A model generated the notes under the pieces. That model had not been told where the DNA came from. It did no database searches and saw only the letters and a program-made list of their open reading frames with translations. A stretch of 5,551 bases of DNA. It comes from Actinomycetota bacterium (GTDB lineage: Bacteria; Actinomycetota; Thermoleophilia; Solirubrobacterales; Solirubrobacteraceae). This document shows positions 1 to 5,426 of this stretch, piece by piece. Position 1 is the first letter of the stretch; every line of letters begins with the position of its first letter. Position numbers and translations under genes: made by a program. Where the stretch lies: NCBI GenBank assembly GCA_005888335.1, contig VAWY01000229.1:1-5551 (forward strand), given 5' to 3'.

Positions 1-1795
1 TCATCACGTGGCGGGTGGCGAGCAGGTGCCAGCTGTCGTCGTCGAACAGATCCCCCGCGGCCCGCACGGCAAGCCACGGCCAGCGCATGTCGTGTTCAGA
101 GTGGCCGCCCTCGTCACGAAACGCCGACAGCGCACGCCTGAGGATCGGCGCGCTTTCGCGATACTCGCCGGTGAAGCGGAGAGCGAGACCGTCGAGCAGC
201 AGATCGGCGGCGCGCGGCGGACCAGGCGGCGGCGGGGCCGCGCCGGCGGCCTGGGCCACCTCTGATACACCGCCGCCGAGACGGCCGGCGACGGTCGCCG
301 CGTAGAGCGACTCGAGGTGCGTGTCTCGTGCGAGCCCGGGGTCGAGCGCCGCAAGCCGTCGGGCCGCATCGAGCAGCAGCGCCGCAGCCTCGCCGCTGCG
401 GCTCAGGTGCAAGGCGACCCGCCCGCGCAGCTGCTCCAGCATCGCTTGGTCGAGCTCGTCCAATAGCCCCGACGAGGCCGTGTCAAGCAGCGCCGACGCA
501 GCCTCCGGCGCGCCCCCCAGCTGATGCGCCCGGGCTGCCGCCAACGCCCGCCGAGCTCGCCCGGCCGGGTCGGGTGTCAGTGCCGCCGCGCGCTCCAGGA
601 ACCCAGCAGCCGCCGCCATCCCGCCGCGCGACTGCGCCCGCCGCGCGGAGCGCTCCAACTCGGCCGCGAGGTCCTCATCGGCACCTACGGTGCTCTGCGC
701 GCGGTGCCAGGCGCGGCGGTCGGGATCGGCCTGCGGATCGGTCGCGTCGGCAAGCGCCCGGTGCACGGCGTGCCGGTCGGCCAGGGTGGCCGCCCCGTAG
801 ACCGCCGACCGTACCAAGGGGTGACGAAAGCGCACGCGGGTGCCGAGCTCGAGCAAGCCCGCCTCCTCCGCCGGGGCGGCCGCTTCCACGCCCAATCCGA
901 GCTGCTCCGCCGCCGTCAGCAGCAGGATCGGTTCGCCGACGGGCTCGGCGGCGGCGAGGAGCACCATCCGCTGGGTCGCCGTCGGGAGATCGCGGAGCCG
1001 CCGCAGGAAGGTGTCCTCGAGCCGCGCCGTGACCGGAACGCTCGGCGAGACGCCGAAGCCGCCCGCCAGCTCGCCGGCCGAGAGCCTATGCGGGAGCTCC
1101 AACAGCGCCAACGGGTTCCCGCGGGTCTCGGCGACGATCCGATCGATCACGCGCTCATCGAGGCGCCCACGGATCACCGGAGCGAGTACGCGGCGCGCGT
1201 CCTCATCGCTCAGTCCGCGAACCACCAGCTCGGGCAACCCGGCCAAGGTCTGATCCTGGCTCGGTTCGCGCACGGCGAACACGAGCACGACCGATTCGCC
1301 CAGCAGCCGTCGCGCGACGAACGCGAGCGTCTGCGCCGACACTCGATCAAGCCATTGGGCGTCGTCGACCACGCAGACCACCGGGCGGGCCTCGGCGATC
1401 TCCGCCAGCAACCCGAGCACGGCGAGACCGACGAGAAAGCGATCAGGAGCCGGCCCGCGGCGCAGACCGAAGGCCACGGCCAACGCCTCGCGCTGCGGAT
1501 CGGGCAAGCGCTCGAGCGGGCCAAGCAACGACGCGAACATCTGCTGGAGCCCGGCAAAGGCGAGCTCTGTATCCGCCTGCACGCCTGTCGCGCGCGCCAA
1601 CTCACACCCCGACGCCCGTTCGGCCAGGTACTCCAGCAGCGCGGTCTTGCCGACTCCCGCCTCCCCGCGGAGAACGAGGACTCCGCTCCGCCCCGACCGA
1701 GCGCCGTCCAGCAGCCGGTCCAACGCCTTCTGCTCGTCGCGACGCCCGACTAATCCGACGGGCCGCGGCCCGCCTCGAGTGCCACGGGCCTGCAC
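1..1795 (-). CDS. LuxR-family large ATP-binding (LAL) transcriptional regulator, 3' end outside window
   Basis: The minus strand is open without a stop from GTG 1795 to the window edge (598 codons). The start is supported by GAGAGG at 1806-1801, 5 nt upstream; an in-frame GTG at 1813 has no such site. The N-terminus has VGLVGRRDEQKAL, then a Walker A motif GEAGVGKT (residues 44-51), a Walker B motif with VVDDAQWLD (D144, D145) and the family-typical RGNPLALLELP near residue 226. This is the AAA/STAND ATPase arrangement of MalT-like LAL regulators. After about residue 380 it becomes Ala/Leu/Arg-rich helical sequence resembling TPR-like repeats, with a proline-rich linker near residue 520. Family members usually run to about 900 residues and end in a LuxR helix-turn-helix, which would lie left of position 1, so DNA binding is inferred and not seen. 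The gene starts 19 nt after the crotonase stop, suggesting co-transcription. Inducer and target are unknown. The reading frame was checked at several points and shows no frameshift. Confidence 0.88.
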   Translation of the reverse strand, partial: MQARGTRGGPRPVGLVGRRDEQKALDRLLDGARSGRSGVLVLRGEAGVGKTALLEYLAERASGCELARATGVQADTELAFAGLQQMFASLLGPLERLPDPQREALAVAFGLRRGPAPDRFLVGLAVLGLLAEIAEARPVVCVVDDAQWLDRVSAQTLAFVARRLLGESVVLVFAVREPSQDQTLAGLPELVVRGLSDEDARRVLAPVIRGRLDERVIDRIVAETRGNPLALLELPHRLSAGELAGGFGVSPSVPVTARLEDTFLRRLRDLPTATQRMVLLAAAEPVGEPILLLTAAEQLGLGVEAAAPAEEAGLLELGTRVRFRHPLVRSAVYGAATLADRHAVHRALADATDPQADPDRRAWHRAQSTVGADEDLAAELERSARRAQSRGGMAAAAGFLERAAALTPDPAGRARRALAAARAHQLGGAPEAASALLDTASSGLLDELDQAMLEQLRGRVALHLSRSGEAAALLLDAARRLAALDPGLARDTHLESLYAATVAGRLGGGVSEVAQAAGAAPPPPGPPRAADLLLDGLALRFTGEYRESAPILRRALSAFRDEGGHSEHDMRWPWLAVRAAGDLFDDDSWHLLATRHVM

Positions 1796-1800
1796 CGCTA

Positions 1801-1806
1801 CCTCTC
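1801..1806 (-). promoter_or_regulatory. Ribosome binding site for the LAL regulator
   Basis: GAGAGG on the minus strand lies 5 nt before GTG 1795. It favours this start over the in-frame GTG at 1813, which is preceded by a T-rich stretch without purine complementarity. Confidence 0.6.
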
Positions 1807-1814
1807 GCGGCACA

Positions 1815-2603
1815 TCAAAACCGCACCGGCACGTCCGGCGGCGTCTCGCGATAGCGCTCGCGGATCCGGTCCTGCAGTGCCAGCGTCGCGGGATCCGACT
1901 GGCACTCGGCGAACAATTGCGCCTCCAGTCGAAGCCCCTCCGACAGCGGCACCCGCAGGCCGTCGATGATCGCGCGCTTCGCCGCGACGAGCGCGGGCCT
2001 CGGCTGCGACGCGATGCCGCGAGCCCAGTCGATTGCCGCCTCCCGGAAGCCGTCGTCGGGGAGCACGACCTCGACCAGCCCGATCGCCGCCGCCTCTTCT
2101 GCGGCGACCACACGGGCGGTGAGCACGAGCTCGAGCGCACGACCGGGGCCCACGAGCCGCGGCAGGCGCTGGGTGCCCCCGGCACCCGGGATGATGCCGG
2201 CGGCGACCTCCGGCTGCGCGAGCGTCGCCGATCGGGCGGCGACGCGAGCGGCGCAGGCCAGGGCGAGCTCGCAGCCCCCGCCCCAGCACTGACCGTTGAT
2301 GGCAGCCACGACGGGCTGCGGCAGCTCCTCGATCTTGGCGAGCGTCGTGTTCCATGCGCGCGGATCGCCCTCGATGGGTTCACCGCGCCCGAGGCGCCCG
2401 AGATCGTCGAGGTCGGCGTGCGCGACGAAGTAGCCCGGCAGGCCGCCGGTGAGGACGACGACCGACACGTCGCTGCGCTCACCGAGCTCGCGCAGCCGTT
2501 CGCCGAGCTCGGTGATCGCCGCGAAGCTCATGAAGTTCCGCGGCGGGCGCGAGAACGTCAGGACCGCGATGCCGTCGTCTTCGGTCAGCGTCCAATCCGA
2601 CAT
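1815..2603 (-). CDS. Enoyl-CoA hydratase/isomerase (crotonase) family protein, canonical active site
   Basis: This 262-residue protein has the usual single-domain crotonase length. Such enzymes add water across, or isomerise, the double bond of acyl-CoA thioesters in the cytoplasm, as in beta-oxidation. The N-terminal strand/helix carries LTFSRPPRNFMS (residues 15-26). The central signature is NGQCWGGGCELAL (103-115) followed by QPEVAAGIIPGAGGTQRLPRLVG (130-152). Both glutamates matching rat mitochondrial hydratase Glu144 and Glu164 are present (E112, E132), and the oxyanion glycine loop is intact (G108-G110), so hydratase activity is likely. The first oxyanion segment reads FVAHADLDDL, with His62 where many members have Gly. 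The start is ATG 2603 with AGGAGG at 2614-2609, 5 nt upstream. It lies 15 nt after the hxlR-like gene and 19 nt before the LAL gene, so it is the middle gene of an apparent operon. The exact acyl substrate cannot be read from sequence. Confidence 0.95.
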   Translation of the reverse strand: MSDWTLTEDDGIAVLTFSRPPRNFMSFAAITELGERLRELGERSDVSVVVLTGGLPGYFVAHADLDDLGRLGRGEPIEGDPRAWNTTLAKIEELPQPVVAAINGQCWGGGCELALACAARVAARSATLAQPEVAAGIIPGAGGTQRLPRLVGPGRALELVLTARVVAAEEAAAIGLVEVVLPDDGFREAAIDWARGIASQPRPALVAAKRAIIDGLRVPLSEGLRLEAQLFAECQSDPATLALQDRIRERYRETPPDVPVRF

Positions 2604-2618
2604 GGTCTCCTCCTCGCG

Positions 2619-3092
2619 TCAGCGACCCGACCCGTGCATCATGAGGCCGGGGCCGACGACGGGCTCGGTGTCATGGACGTCGATGTCCTCGCCGCATTCC
2701 GAGCACACGACGCGGATGCCGACGCGGTGGCCGCACGGCTTGTGGAGCAGCTCGACGGGCGGCGCGGGGAGGTCGGTCCACTCGTTGCCCCACTGCATCA
2801 GTGCGGTGTAGACGGGAAACAGCGCGCGGCCCTTTGCCGTGAGGCGGTACTCGTTGAGCTCGCGCGCGGAGTGCTCGGCGTAGGGCCGGCGTTCGAGGAT
2901 CCCGTGGTCGACGAGCCAGTTCAGACGGTCCGTGAGCACGTTGCGGGCCAGCCCGATCCCGCGCTGGAAGTCCTCGAAACGGCGCGCGCCATTGAAGGCC
3001 TGGCGCAGGATCACCCACACCCAGCGTTCGCCGACGATGCCCGAAGAGCGGGCGATCGCGCAGTTCTGGTCGAGCAGGGCGGCGTGCTTCAT
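2619..3092 (-). CDS. HxlR-family winged helix-turn-helix transcriptional regulator
   Basis: This 157-residue protein matches the HxlR pattern closely: Cys11 in DQNCAIARSSGIVGERW, then VWVILRQAFNGARRFEDF, the recognition region IGLARNVLTDRLNWLVDHGILERRPY (46-71), EYRLTAKGRALFPV (81-94) and MQWGNEW. HxlR proteins bind inverted repeats as dimers and commonly respond to reactive or aromatic small molecules. The conserved N-terminal Cys is the redox sensor in some members (e.g. YodB), but it is also kept in members not known to sense redox. The C-terminal extension has C120-x-H122-x7-C130-x2-C133, a plausible zinc-binding knuckle. ATG 3092 was chosen because homologues start near this point. A GTG at 3134 would place the inverted repeat inside the coding region. 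No good Shine-Dalgarno precedes ATG 3092, and the predicted promoter fits a leaderless transcript. The gene is divergent from the plus-strand crotonase and probably regulates both directions. Confidence 0.94.
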   Translation of the reverse strand: MKHAALLDQNCAIARSSGIVGERWVWVILRQAFNGARRFEDFQRGIGLARNVLTDRLNWLVDHGILERRPYAEHSARELNEYRLTAKGRALFPVYTALMQWGNEWTDLPAPPVELLHKPCGHRVGIRVVCSECGEDIDVHDTEPVVGPGLMMHGSGR

Positions 3093-3098
3093 GGTTCG

Positions 3099-3128
3099 AG
3101 CATACTCCACATTAGTTGCTGTTCGCAA
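3099..3128 (-). promoter_or_regulatory. Predicted promoter of the hxlR-crotonase-LAL operon
   Basis: On the minus strand TTGCGA (3128-3123) and TATGCT (3104-3099) are separated by 18 nt, a sigma70-like arrangement. Transcription would begin at about 3092, the A of the hxlR ATG, implying a leaderless mRNA. The -35 box is part of the upstream inverted repeat, so regulator binding would block it. Confidence 0.5.
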
Positions 3129-3130
3129 CT
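3114..3130. promoter_or_regulatory. Inverted repeat, probable HxlR operator 1
   Basis: AGTTGC-TGTTC-GCAACT is a perfect 6-bp inverted repeat with a 5-nt spacer, centred at 3122. It overlaps the -35 box of the hxlR promoter. A 16-base stretch (3115-3130) matches the reverse complement of the second site at all but one position. Its location beside an hxlR-type gene suggests autoregulation. Binding is inferred from position and symmetry. Confidence 0.7.
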
Positions 3131-3190
3131 GCACCTGCCTCGCAGTTGGCGCCGTTGGCAGGTCTTCGGTGCCAGCCGGTCCGCGTACTA

Positions 3191-3205
3191 GTTGCGAATA
3201 GCAAC
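3191..3205. promoter_or_regulatory. Inverted repeat, probable HxlR operator 2
   Basis: GTTGC-GAATA-GCAAC is a perfect 5-bp inverted repeat with a 5-nt spacer, centred at 3198, 76 bp from the centre of operator 1. It covers the -35 box of the plus-strand crotonase promoter. Read on the minus strand it nearly duplicates operator 1, so the two sites face the two divergent promoters in mirror image. Confidence 0.7.
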
Positions 3206-3220
3206 GAGAGCCGATATGTT
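3192..3220 (+). promoter_or_regulatory. Predicted promoter of the crotonase-MBL operon
   Basis: TTGCGA (3192-3197) and TATGTT (3215-3220) are spaced by 17 nt. The expected start is near 3227, leaving a leader of roughly 27 nt before the GTG at 3254. The -35 hexamer is identical to that of the opposing promoter and is likewise embedded in an operator. Confidence 0.5.
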
Positions 3221-3241
3221 CGTCCGCCTGTCCCCACGACC

Positions 3242-3246
3242 AGGAG
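3242..3246 (+). promoter_or_regulatory. Ribosome binding site for the plus-strand crotonase
   Basis: AGGAG followed by a 7-nt spacer and GTG 3254. It decides the start, because the frame stays open upstream to a TTG at 3116 that would read through the operators and promoter. Confidence 0.75.
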
Positions 3247-3253
3247 CACTCCT

Positions 3254-4069
3254 GTGAGCGAGACGACGAGCCGACCGGATGCCGAGTTGGAGACGGCCGT
3301 GACGGTGGAGCGTCGCGGCCACGTGCTGTTGATGGGCCTCAATCGGCCGGACAAGCGCAACGCGTTCAACGTGGCGATGATCGACCAGCTGGCCGCGGCC
3401 TACTACGAGCTCGAGGCCGACGACGAGCTGCGCTGCGGCGTGCTCTTCGCCCACGGCGAGCACTTCACGGGCGGCCTCGATCTCGCCGAGGTCGGCCCAC
3501 GCATCCGCGAGGGAGGGCTCGACTTCTCCGCCCCGGGGCGCCGCGACCCGTGGCGCAAGGACGGCATCTGGACGACGCCGCTGGTCATGGCGGTCCAGGG
3601 CTGGGTGATGACCCTGGCGATCGAGTTGCTGCTCGCCGCCGACATCCGGGTCGCCGCCTCGGACGCGCGCTTTGCGCAGCTGGAGATCCGGCGCGGGATC
3701 TACGCGTTCGGCGGCGCGACGATCCGGTTGCCGCGCGACGCCGGGTGGGGCAACGCGATGCGCTGGCTTTTGACCGGCGAGCCCTACGACGCCGCCGAGG
3801 CGCTGCGCATCGGGCTAGTCCAGGAGGTCGTCGAGCCGGGCCGCCAGCTCGACCGGGCGATCGAGCTCGCCGAGGCGATCGCGATCAGGTCGGCGCCGCT
3901 TGGCGTCAAGGCGACGCTCGCCTCTGCGCACCGCGCCCGCCTCGAGGGTGAGGAAGCGGCGTTCGCGCGGCTCAACGCCGACATGGCCGCGCTCTTCGAG
4001 ACCGAGGACGGCCGCGAAGGGCTCCAGTCGTTCATCGAGCGTCGCGAGGCCAGGTTCACGGGCCGATGA
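3254..4069 (+). CDS. Crotonase/enoyl-CoA hydratase family protein, divergent active-site loop
   Basis: This is a 271-residue protein starting at GTG 3254 behind AGGAG. Crotonase landmarks are LNRPDKRNAFN (29-39), an oxyanion segment HFTGGLDL (70-77), the core QGWVMTLAIELLLAADIRVA (115-134) and FAQLEIRRGIYAFGGATIRL (140-159). Both catalytic-position glutamates are kept (E124, E144, aligned with rat Glu144 and Glu164). The usual GGG before the first one is replaced by Thr-Leu-Ala, putting Leu121 at the normally glycine oxyanion position. The IYAFGGATIRLPRDAGWGNAMRWLLTGE region is characteristic of a crotonase subgroup with no settled reaction that I know of. The fold and acyl-CoA binding are therefore well supported, but hydratase activity is not assured: isomerase or hydrolase chemistry is possible. 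It is the first gene of the plus-strand operon, followed after 69 bp by the MBL gene, and its promoter carries a predicted HxlR operator. It is clearly not a recent duplicate of the minus-strand crotonase. Confidence 0.92.
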   Translation: MSETTSRPDAELETAVTVERRGHVLLMGLNRPDKRNAFNVAMIDQLAAAYYELEADDELRCGVLFAHGEHFTGGLDLAEVGPRIREGGLDFSAPGRRDPWRKDGIWTTPLVMAVQGWVMTLAIELLLAADIRVAASDARFAQLEIRRGIYAFGGATIRLPRDAGWGNAMRWLLTGEPYDAAEALRIGLVQEVVEPGRQLDRAIELAEAIAIRSAPLGVKATLASAHRARLEGEEAAFARLNADMAALFETEDGREGLQSFIERREARFTGR

Positions 4070-4125
4070 GCGCGTCGGTCGCCGAGATGCCGACCCCTGC
4101 AGAGATCCTGTCCCAGTGCCGGCCC

Positions 4126-4132
4126 GAGGAGG
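4126..4132 (+). promoter_or_regulatory. Ribosome binding site for the MBL-fold gene
   Basis: GAGGAGG lies 6 nt before ATG 4139. It favours this ATG over the immediately preceding in-frame TTG at 4136, which would be only 3 nt from the site. Confidence 0.75.
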
Positions 4133-4138
4133 CCCTTG

Positions 4139-5005
4139 ATGTCACCAGCTCCTGCTCCGATCGACCTGGAGGTCGTGGTCAGCCCGATGGTCGACGTGAC
4201 GGTCGGCGGGCAGTTCTCGCCGACCACCGCCACGATCCTCAGCGGCCCCACGGAGGCGGTGCTCGTCGACACGCTGCTCCTGGCCGATGACGTCGAGCGG
4301 CTCGGCCAGCGCATCGAGGCCACCGGCAAGCGGCTGACGACGATCTACGTCACCCATGCGCACTTCGACCACTACTTCGGCCTCGAGGCGCTGCTGGCGC
4401 GCTTCCCCGACGCGCGCGGCGTGGCGCTCCCGTCGGTCGTCGACTCCATCCACGCCACCCACGAGCCGACGCGTGAGCTGACCAAGCAGTGGTTCGCGGG
4501 CAAGGCGCTGGACTGCACGGTGCTGCCCGACGCGCTGGACGGCGAGACGATCGTCCTCGACGGCCAGGAGCTGCACGCCATCGAGGTCGGGCAGGGCGAC
4601 ATCCCGCACAGCACGATCCTGCATGTGCCGTCCATCGACGCCGTCGTCGCCGGCGACGTCGTCTACAACGGGGTGCACCAGATGCTCGCCAACTCCGGCC
4701 CGGACGACTGGCCTCGCTGGATCGAGAGCGTCGACAAGATCGCGGCGCTGAACCCCAAGGTCGTCGTGGCGGGGCACAAGCGCCCAGAGCTGCCCGACGA
4801 CGATATTGCCGCGATCGTCGACGGTACGCGCAACTACATCAACGCGTTCATCGAGGAGCTCGCCGCCGCCGGGGACACGCGCACCTTCGTCGGCCGGATG
4901 CAGGAGCGGTTCCCCGATCACATCAACCCGACGGCCCTCATCGTGTCGGCCACCACGGCGATCAAGCGCAAGCAGCGCGCGGCGACGTCAGAGGTCAAGG
5001 GGTGA
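4139..5005 (+). CDS. MBL-fold metallo-hydrolase (glyoxalase II-like)
   Basis: This 288-residue metallo-beta-lactamase-fold hydrolase has a complete dinuclear metal site. THAHFDHYFG supplies H73, H75, D77 and H78; GQGDIPHSTI supplies H157; AGDVVYNG supplies D173; and VVVAGHKRPE supplies H213. The N-terminal half (VGGQFSPTTATILSGPTEAVLVDT) is the typical paired-strand entry of the fold. A helical tail after about residue 225 covers the C-terminus. There is no signal peptide, so it should be cytoplasmic. The MBL superfamily includes thioesterases, lactonases, glyoxalase II and others. Pairing with a crotonase makes acyl-CoA or other thioester hydrolysis attractive, but that is an inference from context. 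The start is ATG 4139 with a strong GAGGAGG site. The stop TGA (5003-5005) overlaps a GTG at 5002 that appears to have started a now-broken SDR gene. Confidence 0.94.
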   Translation: MSPAPAPIDLEVVVSPMVDVTVGGQFSPTTATILSGPTEAVLVDTLLLADDVERLGQRIEATGKRLTTIYVTHAHFDHYFGLEALLARFPDARGVALPSVVDSIHATHEPTRELTKQWFAGKALDCTVLPDALDGETIVLDGQELHAIEVGQGDIPHSTILHVPSIDAVVAGDVVYNGVHQMLANSGPDDWPRWIESVDKIAALNPKVVVAGHKRPELPDDDIAAIVDGTRNYINAFIEELAAAGDTRTFVGRMQERFPDHINPTALIVSATTAIKRKQRAATSEVKG

Positions 5006-5127
5006 GGCGTCGCGCAGCGCGCTGGTGACCGGCGGCTCGCGCGGCCTCGGACGCCAGCTCGCCGACGAGGGCTACGACGTCACGGTCTCGGACCAGCGAC
5101 CCCTCGGGCTAGCCGCGACGGGCCTGC
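5002..5127 (+). pseudogene. 5' remnant of a short-chain dehydrogenase/reductase (SDR) gene
   Basis: The frame at 5010-5100 reads RSALVTGGSRGLGR then QLADEGYDVTVSDQRP, which is the Rossmann start of an SDR with the TGxxxGxG cofactor-binding motif and the following beta2 strand. SDRs are NAD(P)H-dependent oxidoreductases of about 250 residues; only about 35-40 are here. There are three signs of decay. No start codon lies just upstream in this frame, but GTG 5002, overlapping the MBL stop as GTGA and preceded by GAGG (4991-4994), would fit if two bases of the GC repeat near 5011-5016 were extra. About four residues seem missing from helix 1 between GLGR and QLADEG. The frame ends at TGA 5139 after a short unrelated tail. 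It was probably the third gene of the crotonase-MBL operon, where a 3-hydroxyacyl-CoA dehydrogenase-like step would fit. That role is inferred. Confidence 0.65.
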
Positions 5128-5283
5128 TATGGCGATCTTGACCTCGGCCTCGCCGACTACGCCCTGGTCACCCTCGCCGCCCGCTATCGCACGACGCGAA
5201 TCCTCAGCTTCGAGGAACGCCGCCTGCGCGCCGTCACCCCGCTGCACGGCGACGCGTTCGTCGTCCTGCCCGCCGACGCCTGA
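5128..5283 (+). pseudogene. 3' remnant of a PIN-domain (VapC-like) toxin gene
   Basis: From TAT 5128 to TGA 5281 the frame encodes about 51 residues, YGDLDLGLADYALVTLAARY then RTTRILSFEERRLRAVTP and a short end FVVLPADA. This matches the C-terminal third of PIN ribonucleases of the VapC type, where a DLGL-D-A segment carries an active-site Asp and is followed by a T-ILT-D-RHF strand/helix. Here the last acidic position appears as Glu (SFEERRL). No start codon is present: the frame is closed by TAG at 5110, and the N-terminal two thirds, with the first catalytic Asp, are absent. No antitoxin gene is seen beside it. The fragment joins directly to the SDR remnant, so a deletion or recombination fused the two. 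It should not be functional. Confidence 0.6.
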
Positions 5284-5316
5284 CCTGCAGGCGTCCCCGA
5301 GCCGCAGGCCCAGGGG

Positions 5317-5340
5317 CGAGCCGGCGAGTCCGTCGGCTCG
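5317..5340. repeat. GC-rich hairpin
   Basis: CGAGCCGGC and GTCGGCTCG form a 9-bp stem with one G-T wobble around a 6-nt loop (GAGTCC). No T-tract follows. It may be part of a bipartite terminator with the next hairpin. Confidence 0.45.
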
Positions 5341-5354
5341 TGTCAGTCAGGCGG

Positions 5355-5389
5355 CTGCCGGCTCGGCTCGCCGAGCTCGCGGCAGGTTT
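5355..5389 (+). terminator. Candidate terminator hairpin downstream of the toxin remnant
   Basis: CTGCCG (5355-5360) pairs with CGGCAG (5380-5385), and inside it GCTCGGC (5361-5367) pairs with GCCGAGC (5370-5376), leaving a 3-nt bulge at 5377-5379. The tight loop would open by a pair or two. A short T-rich tract GTTTGATTT follows. It probably ends the transcript of the crotonase operon or of the former toxin gene. Confidence 0.4.
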
Positions 5390-5406
5390 GATTTCTGGCG
5401 CTTAAG

Positions 5407-5423
5407 TGGCGACCCTGGCGACC
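5407..5423 (+). repeat. Direct repeat TGGCGACC x2
   Basis: Two copies of TGGCGACC occur at 5407 and 5416 with a 9-bp period, about 32 bp left of the tRNA breakpoint. Such short direct repeats next to an attachment core can be integrase arm-binding sites. This is an inference from position. Confidence 0.35.
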
Positions 5424-5426
5424 AGA

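Larger units (their letters stand above)
5284..5426. other. Non-coding stretch with hairpins and short direct repeats
   Basis: I find no credible gene here. The stretch holds two GC-rich hairpins (5317-5340 and 5355-5385) and the direct repeat TGGCGACC at 5407-5414 and 5416-5423. It lies between the toxin remnant and the tRNA fragment. Confidence 0.6.

Noticed and set aside
510..530. Possible frameshift in the LAL gene at the run of six G/C
   Set aside because: Recounting gives exactly six bases. The frame continues open to the window edge with plausible helical sequence, so no frameshift is needed.
524..1753. Long plus-strand open frame of 409 codons opposite the LAL gene
   Set aside because: Its translation is Arg/Gln/Glu-rich with no recognisable domain. 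The minus strand in the same place encodes clear Walker A, Walker B and LAL motifs. Long antisense frames are common at this GC content.
3093..3134. N-terminal extension of the HxlR protein to GTG 3134
   Set aside because: It would place an operator-like inverted repeat and the -10/-35 boxes inside the coding region. Homologues start near ATG 3092.
1647..3191. Plus-strand open frame of 514 codons opposite the crotonase and HxlR genes
   Set aside because: It spans two clearly coding minus-strand genes and their intergenic gap and shows no domain. It is an antisense shadow of GC-rich codons.
3116..3253. N-terminal extension of the plus-strand crotonase to TTG 3116
   Set aside because: It would run through both operators and the predicted promoter. 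GTG 3254 has a well-spaced AGGAG and starts shortly before the crotonase fold.
4142..4921. Minus-strand open frame of 259 codons opposite the MBL gene
   Set aside because: It is rich in Asp/Val/Arg repeats typical of reversed GC-rich coding sequence. The plus strand has all MBL metal ligands.
5317..5385. CRISPR or REP-type repeat array
   Set aside because: There are only two unlike hairpins, with no regular repeat-spacer pattern and no third copy in the window.
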